Shown: positions 50,384 to 59,236, counted from the stretch's first letter. The stretch is DNA of 64,000 nucleotides from Fimenecus sp036652055 (GCA_036652055.1 JAVVWP010000004.1:15779-79778), one strand, 5' to 3'. Notes: a model not told the origin generated them from the letters alone. Numbers and translations are program-made.

Positions 50384-51850
50384 TTATTTTTCCACACGCT
50401 CTTTTACAGTTTCATTCATTGCTCTATGAAGTGAAAGCTCTTTATATGCAGGTAAATCTGATTCCATATGCCACGTCATAACTCCGCCAAGTGACATTGA
50501 AATAGCATAAGCTGTTTTATCTGCAATCATTGCATAACCGTTGAAATAATATAATGGTGACTTGACTCCGTTAGCGTCGGTTTTATATTGAACATTTTCC
50601 CATTTTGTTTCAAACCCACAACCTCTATATGAAGGCCATGTAGCTTCGCAACCAGGATTATATTTTGGCACTTCACGACCATAGAATGGGAAGCCTAAAC
50701 ATATTTTATCTCTGGTGTAGCCTTTTTTAATCATTGTTTCAATTGCACCTGTTGTTGATCTAAAGCTTGAATGATATGAATCAAAATCATCACCTGACAG
50801 GTCATAAAGCATAACATTATAGTAGTCAACCGCTTCCATAGCTGCTTTACTGAAATTGACATTCCAAACCGCCACTGCTAAAGAAAGCTTTTTGCCAACG
50901 GTATCAAACTCTTTACGAATGTCTAATACTAATTGATTGTAAGCAACCCAATCCTCTTTTGCCTCTGGGTATTCCCAATCAATATCAGCACCTTGAAGGT
51001 CATATTTAACTAAAAATGCTGAAATATTTTTTGCTATTGTTGAAGTTTTATCTTGGAAAAAGCTCGCAGGTTCATCACTTGAAAAAACATTACAGTATAT
51101 TTTTGTATCTTGACCTGAAAGCTTAATTGCTGTTTTTATTTGTTTTAACTGCTTTGCAAACGCTTCTTCGCCATCTCTAAATTGAATTGTACTATCTTTA
51201 CCAACATAGGCGCCTGCAAAAAGCGTAATATCAGTTACTGTTTTTAAATAGCCGATAAATTCAGGATCAAGTGAATAATTCTTGTCTTTATTTGCTACAA
51301 AATAATCGTTTACACGGAAGTTTGTTTTTGTTTTTCCAACTTGATATATGCTAATTTCTTTGACCGTTGCATTGTCACGACAATCATCAAATACGATTTT
51401 AATTGATTTTGTTGTAACGGTATCAAAAGTGCATAGACGATACTCATCTATTTTATCGTTTTGATAAATTAGCTCATATTGACCATTCTTTTGTGCATAA
51501 ATAGAAAACTGTTTCGTTCCGCCTTCAAATTTAGTTGCACTTGGCCCTTTTTTGTCAGATAATTCCTCAATAACAATAGTATTAAAAGTAACATCATTTG
51601 TAAAATTCATAAAAATACTATCGCCTTTTTGCAATTTCAACATTGTAAGCCCATTATTATCAGATAATGATGTAACAGCTTCAGTTGAACTGTTATGCAG
51701 CACCTGTGACTGCGCAGCGATATTTGGAAGGTCTTTTAAATTAGATAGGTCAACGCTCTTTGCTCTGCCCAATGTTGTAGCAGGATTTACCCCGAAGGCA
51801 GTCATAATTGTCATTACTATTGCCATTATAGCTGAAAAAAGTTTTCCCAT
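50384..51850 (-). CDS. Secreted glycoside hydrolase family 18 protein with discoidin-like N-terminal domain
   Basis: 488 residues. A signal peptide (about 1-22, hydrophobic, ending before VNPATT) suggests secretion. A beta-sandwich of discoidin/carbohydrate-binding type (about 35-172) precedes the GH18 barrel (about 175-480). The catalytic motif is QGADIDWE (286-293): E293, D291 and D289 are kept, while the first Asp of DGxDxDxE is Gln286. MLYDLSGDDF and the C-terminal GGVMTWHMESD are GH18 features. Substrate could be chitin, N-glycans or peptidoglycan-type aminosugars. The sialidase-like gene follows directly. Confidence 0.85.
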   Translation of the reverse strand: MGKLFSAIMAIVMTIMTAFGVNPATTLGRAKSVDLSNLKDLPNIAAQSQVLHNSSTEAVTSLSDNNGLTMLKLQKGDSIFMNFTNDVTFNTIVIEELSDKKGPSATKFEGGTKQFSIYAQKNGQYELIYQNDKIDEYRLCTFDTVTTKSIKIVFDDCRDNATVKEISIYQVGKTKTNFRVNDYFVANKDKNYSLDPEFIGYLKTVTDITLFAGAYVGKDSTIQFRDGEEAFAKQLKQIKTAIKLSGQDTKIYCNVFSSDEPASFFQDKTSTIAKNISAFLVKYDLQGADIDWEYPEAKEDWVAYNQLVLDIRKEFDTVGKKLSLAVAVWNVNFSKAAMEAVDYYNVMLYDLSGDDFDSYHSSFRSTTGAIETMIKKGYTRDKICLGFPFYGREVPKYNPGCEATWPSYRGCGFETKWENVQYKTDANGVKSPLYYFNGYAMIADKTAYAISMSLGGVMTWHMESDLPAYKELSLHRAMNETVKERVEK

Positions 51851-51871
51851 TTTTAATTCCCCCTAAAATTA

Positions 51872-51909
51872 TTATGGTTAATAATACCATAAAAATAAAA
51901 AACAATCAA
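51872..51909 (-). promoter_or_regulatory. Promoter of the GH18-sialidase pair with overlapping operator-like palindrome
   Basis: On the minus strand TTGATT (51904-51909) and TATTAT (51881-51886) with 17-base spacing. A perfect 7-base inverted repeat TTATGGT (51872-51878) / ACCATAA (51886-51892) covers the -10 region, which suggests repression by a dimeric regulator such as a LacI or GntR protein. No regulator gene is adjacent. Confidence 0.65.
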
Positions 51910-51945
51910 GATATTTAGGTAAATCTTTCACTAAATTTATTTTTA

Positions 51946-51974
51946 TTCACATAAAATTTTTGCGTGTATATAAT
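51946..51974 (+). promoter_or_regulatory. Promoter of the surface-protein cassette
   Basis: TTCACA (51946-51951; five of six) and a perfect TATAAT (51969-51974) with 17-base spacing, giving a leader of about 105 bases before the first gene. It is divergent from the GH18 promoter, 37 bases away. Confidence 0.7.
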
Positions 51975-52084
51975 GGGATAAGCCTATAAGGTCAAAATAT
52001 AGCGAATAATAAAGTATTTTGCGCCTAAAGACTTCCACACAATTTAATTAAAATAATACAAAACCAGATTTGGAGGAATATTTT

Positions 52085-52357
52085 ATGGGAATGCCTATTA
52101 TTAAACCCGGCACTATAACTCGCCCTGAAGCTGTTGGCAATATTATCGAATCAGTAGCCACAGAAGAAGCGGCTTTTGCTCATATTTTGAATGCAGAAAG
52201 TGAAAAAATAATGGCTGTTGTTAATAACGCCAGTGCAACTGCCGAAGACCTTTTGGCAATAAACGCATCTGTTAAAAGTGCGATTTCTGCTATTTCTCGC
52301 CTTGAAATGCAACTGCAAGCTAAATTAGAATTGTTTCAAAAAACAGTTTGTGAATAG
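52085..52357 (+). CDS. Small helical protein, stand-alone copy of the DUF11 protein's C-terminal domain
   Basis: 90 residues from the ATG at 52085, which has GGAGG 8 bases upstream; an earlier in-frame ATG at 52070 lies before that site. Residues 18-82 align with 717-784 of the next gene's product: both carry [IL]-I-x-S-[VI]-A-x-EE-x-A...NAE...KI, then LL-x-x-N-x-SV and LE...KL. It is predicted to be two long helices, with one Cys near the C-terminus and no signal peptide. Helical segments of this NAEGEK kind occur in clostridial surface or spore proteins as I remember; function unknown. The DUF11 gene follows after 46 bases. Confidence 0.82.
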   Translation: MGMPIIKPGTITRPEAVGNIIESVATEEAAFAHILNAESEKIMAVVNNASATAEDLLAINASVKSAISAISRLEMQLQAKLELFQKTVCE

Positions 52358-52403
52358 AAATTTAAAATGAAAATGAAAAACTAATTTAAAAGGAGAAATC
52401 TTT

Positions 52404-54791
52404 ATGTCATTTTCCTATGCTAACCCTGGTTCTGGCCCTTCTGCTGGCGGTATCGGTTGGTTTAACTTTGGCAATTTAACACTTAATCCAGGTCAAATTG
52501 TGCCAAACCTATCTGGCACATTAAACGATGGTAGCACCGTTACCTTTGATATGAAATCAGTTCCCACATCTTTTGTACCATTCACCGCTGTTCCAACTCC
52601 TGTACAATACTCTTATTTTGGCTCTGCAGGCTATACAGGAATTCTTGGAAATACAGCACTAAAAACACCTCTGCTTTCAGCTTATAACACAGCAAGTACA
52701 GTTGAAATTAGCAACATCGTTGTAAAAGACCCTGATGGAAATCCTATTACTAATTATACAGCGGTATTGGCAGATGCAGAAAGCACTAATAAATTCCCAC
52801 AATACACTGAATATTTAAAGTTTACCACAGTTGGCGGTGGACCATTAAATCTATTTGACACCTTAGGTGCTAACCCTCCTACTCTCGCAGGGAACGGAAC
52901 AAATGTTGTAACGATAACTGGCACTAACCAATCAGCAAGTCAAGCTGCTTATGTTTTTACAACTCAATCTCCAACAGCATTTTCACTTGAAACCTACGGG
53001 CGTGAAGCAGTTGCATTCGGTTTTGCTGTCACAAAAGTACAGGTTTGTAAAAACATTGGCGATCGCATTAATTCTGCCGACCAATTCGTTCTTGATATAG
53101 CGGGAACTCCAAGTGACCTAATAACTACAACAGGTTCTGCCGACGGTATGCAATCACCCTGTGCAGTAGTTTATGGCTTGCCAGGTAACACCTATACTAT
53201 CAACGAACAAATGGCTCCTGGCAGTGTTACTCCGCTTTCGGGATACAAACAAACCATTTCTGCTGTCAATCTTTCTCCGGGTGGAAGCATTCCTCCTACT
53301 GGCAGTTTGCCAATTAACTTTACACCAGCTCTTGGCGATATTGTGCAGTATACTATTCTCAACTCTGCACCGCAAATTTTCAAAAAGACTGTTGATAAAA
53401 CTTTTGCAAAACCAGGCGATATTCTCACCTATACGGTAACAGGCATAAATCCTAATAATTACCCACTCCCTGGCGTTGTATTTACTGATCCTACTCCTGC
53501 TGGCACAACCTATATCGGAAATCTTGCTGTGAGCGTTCCTTATACTGGAACCAATCCTGCAACTGGACTAACTCTTACAATGCCTGCAAACGGTACAGTT
53601 ACAGCCTCTTATCAAGTTCAAGTTTCACCTAATGCACCTGTGAACAATCCGATTGTTAATATCGCTTCTGCAAATGTTCCTGGTGGAACTTCTGGAAGTA
53701 CAAATCCTGTTTCAACTCAAATTAACTATGCGGATTTAACAACCACAGGCAATATAATAAAATCTGTAACTCCTCTCTTTGCACAATTCGGAGATATTTT
53801 GACCTACACCGTTACACTCCACAACACGGGAAATGTTCCTGCTAACAATGTAGTTGTAACAGATGTTATTCCAGCTGGAACAACCTATGTTGCAGGCTCT
53901 ACTACCGCAAGCGTTCCTTTCACAGGCGACCCAACATCAGCGATTACCCTAACTTCACCAATTCCTGCGAACGGCACAGTAACCATCACATTTAAAGTAA
54001 AGCTTGGAAACACTGCACCTCCTGTTAACCCTGTTCCAAACACTGCAAGTGCAGCTTATGCCTATACTGTTGACCCTTCAAATCCAAACGGTGTAACTGC
54101 AAATGGTATCAGCAATACTGTAACTACTTTGGTTTCAAAGGCAAACCTTTTAATTACAAAATCAGCAAGTGAGAGCATTGGATATATCGACGATGTTATC
54201 ACTTACAACCTTGTTGTTAAAAATAGCGGAAATACACCTGCTAACAATGTAGTCATAACTGATCCTGTTCCAAACGGAACGGTTTTAGTTCCAGGCTCAC
54301 TTTCGGTAAGCGTGCCTTATACTGGTGACCCTAACACAGCGATTACGCTAACAGGCAGTATCCCAGCAGGTGGCACAGTAACCATCACATTTAAAGTAAA
54401 AGTAACCGCAATTCCAAACCCTAACCCAATTGTAAATGTTGCAAATGCTGCTTATACTTTTACGGTTAACCCAAACAATCCTAACTCGGTCACAGGTAGC
54501 AGTGTAAGCAATAGTGCAAGCACGATTATTTTTGCGAACAACTATCGTCAGCAAATAAGTGACCTTATCAATTCTATTGCCTTAGAGGAAACTGCTCTTG
54601 GTGCTATTGCTAATGCTGAGGGTGCGAAAATTCAAAAGTTTGTATCAATGCCAAATGTAACACCAAATCAGCTTCTTTGCCTTAACAAGAGCGTTACGGA
54701 TATGACAAATGCTATGTCTTTGCTCGAGTCTATTCTTATGATGAAGCTGAGCACAGTAGATTGCCAAATTGACGGAAATGCTAAATGCTAA
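52404..54791 (+). CDS. DUF11-repeat surface/fibre protein with CshA-type N-domain and helical C-terminus
   Basis: 795 residues. The N-terminal part (about 1-210) has GIGWFNFGNLTLNPGQ, resembling CshA-type fibrillar domains. A prealbumin-like segment (about 205-322, with C215 and C253) follows, then three DUF11 immunoglobulin-like repeats (about 323-445, 446-578, 579-711), each with D-x[1,2]-[IL]-T-Y-x-[VL]. A helical tail (713-785) matches the preceding 90-residue protein. There is no signal peptide, membrane helix or LPXTG motif, although such repeats are normally extracellular. Composition is Thr/Pro/Asn-rich and Lys-poor. AAAGGAG precedes the ATG. Confidence 0.85.
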   Translation: MSFSYANPGSGPSAGGIGWFNFGNLTLNPGQIVPNLSGTLNDGSTVTFDMKSVPTSFVPFTAVPTPVQYSYFGSAGYTGILGNTALKTPLLSAYNTASTVEISNIVVKDPDGNPITNYTAVLADAESTNKFPQYTEYLKFTTVGGGPLNLFDTLGANPPTLAGNGTNVVTITGTNQSASQAAYVFTTQSPTAFSLETYGREAVAFGFAVTKVQVCKNIGDRINSADQFVLDIAGTPSDLITTTGSADGMQSPCAVVYGLPGNTYTINEQMAPGSVTPLSGYKQTISAVNLSPGGSIPPTGSLPINFTPALGDIVQYTILNSAPQIFKKTVDKTFAKPGDILTYTVTGINPNNYPLPGVVFTDPTPAGTTYIGNLAVSVPYTGTNPATGLTLTMPANGTVTASYQVQVSPNAPVNNPIVNIASANVPGGTSGSTNPVSTQINYADLTTTGNIIKSVTPLFAQFGDILTYTVTLHNTGNVPANNVVVTDVIPAGTTYVAGSTTASVPFTGDPTSAITLTSPIPANGTVTITFKVKLGNTAPPVNPVPNTASAAYAYTVDPSNPNGVTANGISNTVTTLVSKANLLITKSASESIGYIDDVITYNLVVKNSGNTPANNVVITDPVPNGTVLVPGSLSVSVPYTGDPNTAITLTGSIPAGGTVTITFKVKVTAIPNPNPIVNVANAAYTFTVNPNNPNSVTGSSVSNSASTIIFANNYRQQISDLINSIALEETALGAIANAEGAKIQKFVSMPNVTPNQLLCLNKSVTDMTNAMSLLESILMMKLSTVDCQIDGNAKC

Positions 54792-54807
54792 TCGTTAGCA
54801 ATTAATA

Positions 54808-54846
54808 AAAAACTGCCACATAAGCTTTTTAAACTTGTGTGGCAGT
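54808..54846. terminator. Terminator between the DUF11 gene and der
   Basis: A 13-base-pair stem ACTGCCACATAAG / CTTGTGTGGCAGT with a 9-base loop. On the minus strand it ends in six T, closing the der transcript. On the plus strand the T-tract is poor (CATTATTTT). The arms resemble those of the hairpin at 48929. Confidence 0.85.
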
Positions 54847-54857
54847 CATTATTTTAA

Positions 54858-56198
54858 CTATCTATCTTTGCTTTGATTTTTTTGTTCTCTTTCACGAATT
54901 ACAAATCTTGTCGGTGTTCCCTCTAATCCAAACACTTCTCGAATTTGATTATCAATATAACGCTGATAGCTATAATGAAAAAGTTCTTTACTGTTTACAA
55001 AGCATACAAATGTCGGAGGACGAGTTGATGCCTGTGTCATATAATAAATTCTAAGACGCTTGCCCTTATCTGTTGGCGGCTGAACTCGTGCTGTTGCCGA
55101 TGCCAAAACATCATTGAGCTTTCCTGTTGAAATTCTCATTGAATTTTGGTCGTTTACGAATTTTATTAATTCATAAAGTCTTTCAAGGCGTTGCCCTGTT
55201 TTTGCTGAAATGAAAATAATCGGAGCATAACTCATAAATGAAAAATCATTCATCAGCTTTTTACGCTCTTTATCCATTGTTTTTCCGTCTTTTTCAACTG
55301 CGTCCCACTTATTAACTGCAATAATACAAGCTTTTCCAAGGTCATGAGCAATGCCTGCTACTTTTGAATCCTGATCTGTAAATCCTTCTGTTGCATCAAT
55401 CATAATAACGCATACATCGGCTCTTTCGACTGCCATTCTTGCCCTTATTACAGAATATTTTTCGATATCATCATCAACCTTGCTTTTACGACGAAGCCCT
55501 GCGGTATCTATAAACACAAAATGCCCATATTTATTTTCGACTATTGTATCAGTCGCATCTCTCGTTGTGCCTGCAATCGTAGAAACTATTGCTCTGTCCT
55601 CGCCTGAAATAGCATTGACAAGTGATGATTTGCCTACATTTGGCTTTCCAATTATTGCAACTTTAATCGTTTCACCATCAAAAGCATCTTCTTCATCTTC
55701 TGGTAAATCTTTTAATATCTCGTCAAGCAAATCGCCTGTTCCGTGACCGTGAACCGAAGAAACTGCAATCGGATCACCAATTCCAAGATTATAAAATTCA
55801 TAAAACTCAGGTGGCGTTTCGCCGATTGTATCAACTTTATTGACACAAAGGACAATAGGTTTTCCGCTTTTTTGAAGCATTGTTGCAACCTCTAAATCAG
55901 TTGCCACAACACCCGAACGAATATCAGTAACAAAAACGATAACATCTGCACTGTCAATTGCAAGCTGTGCCTGCCTTTTCATTTGGAGCAATATTATATC
56001 GTCTGAATATGGCTCAATTCCGCCTGTATCAACAAGCAACATATTATGCCCGAGCCACTCGCAATCACCATAAATTCTGTCACGAGTTACACCAGGTGTA
56101 TCATCAACTATTGAAAGCCTTTTTCCGATAAGCTTATTGAAAAGTGTGCTTTTGCCTACATTTGGTCGCCCAACTATTGCTACTATTGGTTTTGACAT
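54858..56198 (-). CDS. der: Ribosome biogenesis GTPase Der (EngA)
   Basis: 446-residue GTPase for 50S subunit assembly, with two tandem G domains. GD1: GRPNVGKST near residue 10, DTGG near 57, NKVD near 118. GD2: GKPNVGKSS near 184, DTAGLRRK near 231, NKWD near 296. A C-terminal KH-like domain (about 350-440) includes PPTFVCFVN. Length is typical. The ATG shares one base with the stop of the DUF512 gene. Confidence 0.96.
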   Translation of the reverse strand: MSKPIVAIVGRPNVGKSTLFNKLIGKRLSIVDDTPGVTRDRIYGDCEWLGHNMLLVDTGGIEPYSDDIILLQMKRQAQLAIDSADVIVFVTDIRSGVVATDLEVATMLQKSGKPIVLCVNKVDTIGETPPEFYEFYNLGIGDPIAVSSVHGHGTGDLLDEILKDLPEDEEDAFDGETIKVAIIGKPNVGKSSLVNAISGEDRAIVSTIAGTTRDATDTIVENKYGHFVFIDTAGLRRKSKVDDDIEKYSVIRARMAVERADVCVIMIDATEGFTDQDSKVAGIAHDLGKACIIAVNKWDAVEKDGKTMDKERKKLMNDFSFMSYAPIIFISAKTGQRLERLYELIKFVNDQNSMRISTGKLNDVLASATARVQPPTDKGKRLRIYYMTQASTRPPTFVCFVNSKELFHYSYQRYIDNQIREVFGLEGTPTRFVIREREQKNQSKDR

Positions 56199-57511
56199 TA
56201 TTCCACCCCCAGAATGGTATTAAGTAATTTTTGCCCATCATTGGCTGTTGGCACTATTTTGATTTTTAGTGCTTTTTCAGCCTCTGCAAGCGTTATATCA
56301 TCTAAAAATTTGTTGTTTTCTGTGCTTCTTGAGGTATAGTCGATTGTCATTACAAGTGGCACTAAAAGCACCTCGCCTAAGTCCTCATTTTTTAGCTGTT
56401 CTATTAAATCGGTGCCTGTCAAAAGACCTGCTACCGTAATATTCTCACCGAAAAAGTTGTTTATAATCTTTTTTGTGTTTATTTCTATATTATACTTCTC
56501 ACTTGCAAAATCGCAAAGTTCTTTTAAAAGCGGATAAGCAGCTACCCCTGTTGCAAGTGTGATTTTTTTGTATTTTGGAACTGCATTTGTAGAATTTAAC
56601 GCTTCTTTAAATTCATCTCTCAATGAAGTCCAAAGCCCTACGCCATTATCAATTTGAGGATAATCATCATAATATTCCTCATTTGGAAGTTCTCTTTCTG
56701 CCTTTATGAAAAATTCATCAGCAGGATAGCAAAGCCTAATGCCTTTTTCCCTCTTAAACTTGTTTGAAAAGCTTTCGATTATATCGATTGTTTCCCCTGC
56801 TCGCTCTTTGGTATATGGTTTTAGCGGATATAATCCATCTCTGAATTTTGTAAGCCCTACGGGGACTGCCGCTATGCTTTGAACCGACGGATAAAGCTTT
56901 GAAAGCTCGTTAATACTGTATTTTAATTCTTCGCCATCATTTATTTCAGGACAAAGAACTAACTGCGTGTTGATTTTTATTTCTGCATCTGCGAACCTTT
57001 TAATTATTGAAAGTGCTGTTCCTGCATTTTTATTATTCATCATTTTTGCTCTAAGAACAGGGTTCATTGTATGAACAGAAATATTAACTGGGCTGATGTG
57101 CATAGAAATTATACGCTCAATTTCGTGTTCTGTAATATTTGTAAGCGTTATATAATTTCCAAAAAGAAAGGAAAGTCGGCTGTCATCATCTTTAAAGTAC
57201 AGGCTTTTTCTCATTCCTTTTGGCATTTGGTCGATAAAACAAAAAACGCACTTGTTTTTGCAGGAATGTTGATTATCCATTAAAAATGTGTCAAAAGAAA
57301 GACCTGTATCTTCATTATTAATTTTAATTGACATTTGCTTGCCACTTTTTGTTTTGAATTTCATTGTTACTGGTGCAAAGCTTAAATAGAAGTCATAATC
57401 AAGCACATCTACAATTTCTTTATCATCAATTGACAAAAGCAAATCACCACTTCTTATGCCATATAAAAAGCATTTTGAAAATGGTTTGACTGCACTTATT
57501 TTAACTGCCAT
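56198..57511 (-). CDS. DUF512 family PDZ-radical SAM protein
   Basis: 437 residues. An N-terminal PDZ-like domain (about 1-70, with GIRSGDLLLSIDDKEI) precedes a radical-SAM-like region with the CKNKCVFCFIDQMPKGMR motif near residues 84-101 and LSFLFGNYITLTN. The C-terminal DUF512 domain (about 225-435) includes ATGVAAYPLL and LTGTDLIEQL. The gene is conserved next to der in Clostridia; its function is unknown. It ends inside the der start codon, implying coupled expression. Confidence 0.88.
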   Translation of the reverse strand: MAVKISAVKPFSKCFLYGIRSGDLLLSIDDKEIVDVLDYDFYLSFAPVTMKFKTKSGKQMSIKINNEDTGLSFDTFLMDNQHSCKNKCVFCFIDQMPKGMRKSLYFKDDDSRLSFLFGNYITLTNITEHEIERIISMHISPVNISVHTMNPVLRAKMMNNKNAGTALSIIKRFADAEIKINTQLVLCPEINDGEELKYSINELSKLYPSVQSIAAVPVGLTKFRDGLYPLKPYTKERAGETIDIIESFSNKFKREKGIRLCYPADEFFIKAERELPNEEYYDDYPQIDNGVGLWTSLRDEFKEALNSTNAVPKYKKITLATGVAAYPLLKELCDFASEKYNIEINTKKIINNFFGENITVAGLLTGTDLIEQLKNEDLGEVLLVPLVMTIDYTSRSTENNKFLDDITLAEAEKALKIKIVPTANDGQKLLNTILGVE

Positions 57512-57561
57512 TTCTTTACACCTCGCTGACTAAACTAAAAAGTTCGTTATCTAACGCCAAA

Positions 57562-57590
57562 AAGACGGGGAAGATAGCCTTCTCCGTCTT
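57562..57590 (-). terminator. Terminator after rpmF
   Basis: A 12-base-pair stem AAGACGGAGAAG / CTTCCCCGTCTT with one mismatch or wobble and a 5-base loop. On the minus strand it is followed by TTTGGCG, giving five T in a row with the arm. It ends the yceD-rpmF unit. Confidence 0.85.
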
Positions 57591-57614
57591 CGCTTAATTA
57601 GAAGAAAAAATTAA

Positions 57615-57800
57615 TTATGCTTCTGTTTTAGCGATAACTTGTCTGCCATTATAAACACCACAAGCTACACAAACTCTATGAGCTCTTTTAAACTCACCAC
57701 AGTTTGGACACTTTTGAAGTTCTGGAGCATTCATCTTCCAAACACTTGAACGCCTTTTATCTCTTCTTGCTTTCGAAACTCTTCTCTTTGGTACTGCCAT
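57615..57800 (-). CDS. rpmF: 50S ribosomal protein L32
   Basis: 61 residues from the ATG at 57800, which follows AAGGAGG; a GTG three codons earlier overlaps that site. The N-terminus MAVPKRRVSKARRDKRR is diagnostic. The zinc-ribbon cysteines are all present (C31, C34, C44, C47), so this is the zinc-containing form. It follows yceD by about 37 bases, the universal pairing. Confidence 0.97.
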   Translation of the reverse strand: MAVPKRRVSKARRDKRRSSVWKMNAPELQKCPNCGEFKRAHRVCVACGVYNGRQVIAKTEA

Positions 57801-57837
57801 TTTCAGCACCTCCTTATATTAATTAAAAATAAACAAA

Positions 57838-58314
57838 TTATTCGTCAAGTAACTGTTTTAACGCGGCAAGCCGAGGGTCAATCGGTTTTTCACAGTCACA
57901 CTTTTTTTGATTTAGGTCAGTTCCACAATAAGGGCATAGCCCTTTACAATCTTCTCGACATAAAACTTTAGTTGGTAAAACTAAAAGTATATCTTCTCGC
58001 AGAAGGTCATCAAGTAAAAAGTGCATATCCTCAACAATGATAAAATCGTCATTATCCTCATCATTGAGAGTTAAAACAAGCGTGTGTTCTGATTTTACTT
58101 TGATTGGTAATGAAACATCTGTGGCACAGCGGTCACAAGTTGACTTCAAGACATAATCCAAATCAGCCGTAAGAGTTACAACTGAGTTTTTATTAGACAC
58201 AACACCCTTGACTTTTGCAATAGCATTCGCATCGCAGTCATCCAGCACTAAAGCAAGTTCAAACTGCTTTTCGGCACCCTCATTATTAAAAATTGGTTCC
58301 AGTTCAATAAACAT
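57838..58314 (-). CDS. YceD (DUF177) family protein
   Basis: 158-residue protein of the YceD family, conserved upstream of rpmF and linked to 23S rRNA accumulation in E. coli and plants. The core has DYVLKSTCDRCATDVSLPI (cysteines near 62 and 65) and the C-terminal VLCREDCKGLCPYCGTDLN and PRLAALKQLL. Six cysteines form likely metal-binding pairs. GAGG precedes the ATG. Transcribed from a consensus promoter with rpmF. Confidence 0.93.
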   Translation of the reverse strand: MFIELEPIFNNEGAEKQFELALVLDDCDANAIAKVKGVVSNKNSVVTLTADLDYVLKSTCDRCATDVSLPIKVKSEHTLVLTLNDEDNDDFIIVEDMHFLLDDLLREDILLVLPTKVLCREDCKGLCPYCGTDLNQKKCDCEKPIDPRLAALKQLLDE

Positions 58315-58352
58315 AAAATACCTCTTTGATGCGTAAGCCTAACGCAACAAAT

Positions 58353-58381
58353 ATTATATATGGAATAGCTTGTTTTGTCAA
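58353..58381 (-). promoter_or_regulatory. Consensus promoter of yceD-rpmF
   Basis: On the minus strand perfect TTGACA (58376-58381) and perfect TATAAT (58353-58358) with 17-base spacing, 39 bases ahead of the yceD ATG. This full-consensus site fits strong growth-linked expression of a ribosomal protein operon. Confidence 0.92.
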
Positions 58382-58402
58382 CAAAAATTTTCTTTTTTTA
58401 CA

Positions 58403-59236
58403 CTATTCCTCAAGTGGAGCTTCAAAAGTCATCGTTTCATAGTTAATTTTGTTGTAAATTTCTAAAAGTTTGTTGTTTATATCAATATTTGGACTATATG
58501 TCACCGAATCTATAATAGCAAATTTATTCGTTAGCAAAGCTGTTTTTCCATTATACATAATCGAAATATCATTTTCGCTTGGATTATAATCGTCAGTTGA
58601 AATTTCTTTTTGTTTGAAGTTTTCAGCAGCTATTAGTGGCAAAACTTCATTTATTACTTTTTCATCTGGAATAAGTTTATAATTGTTTTTACCTTTTGAC
58701 ATTATCATTGATTTATCTACAATTGCCGAAAGATTATCTTCACTAACGCTTAGCTCTGCCTTTGCATCTTTAACAAAATAGTCACGACTCATCTCAAACA
58801 TATAAATTCTAAAGGAATTGTCACTCTCGCCACCTGTTTTTAGAATTCCAGAAATCGAAAAAAGCTTGTCTTTATAATCAATTTTATCGAAAGTTAACGC
58901 TTCATTGGTTGTGTGATAACGCTTTATCATAAGCACATAATTTGATTTAAAAAACTCATCATTATAGACTTTTATCTTGTCATTAAACGAGCCATTAGCA
59001 CCCATTGTATCTAACGAGCAAATTTTTGACATCTTTTCAGAATAATTTTTAAGTTCTTTTTCACTTGTAATAAAATCGTATTCCAACTCTTTGTTTGTGT
59101 CATCAATTATTTCACATTTGACATTTGAACTTTTAAAGACGACCTTGTCAAAAACTTTTTTTTGCTCTGCATTTGAGCATCCAAAAAGCATAAAAAGCAT
59201 TAGAAAAGTAATTGTTAAGGACAAAATTTTTTTCAT
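58403..59236 (-). CDS. Putative lipoprotein, unknown function
   Basis: 277 residues. A type II signal peptide with lipobox LFGC (17-20) predicts lipid modification at C20 and processing by LspA (19211-19711). The mature part is Lys/Asp/Asn-rich with mixed alpha/beta pattern. The middle region (about 90-170: FFKSNYVLMIKRY ... GILKTGGESDNSFRIYMFEM) recalls protease-complex PrcB-like domains, but weakly. No catalytic motif is evident. It follows a terminator hairpin (59264-59296), so expression may depend on read-through. Confidence 0.75.
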   Translation of the reverse strand: MKKILSLTITFLMLFMLFGCSNAEQKKVFDKVVFKSSNVKCEIIDDTNKELEYDFITSEKELKNYSEKMSKICSLDTMGANGSFNDKIKVYNDEFFKSNYVLMIKRYHTTNEALTFDKIDYKDKLFSISGILKTGGESDNSFRIYMFEMSRDYFVKDAKAELSVSEDNLSAIVDKSMIMSKGKNNYKLIPDEKVINEVLPLIAAENFKQKEISTDDYNPSENDISIMYNGKTALLTNKFAIIDSVTYSPNIDINNKLLEIYNKINYETMTFEAPLEE

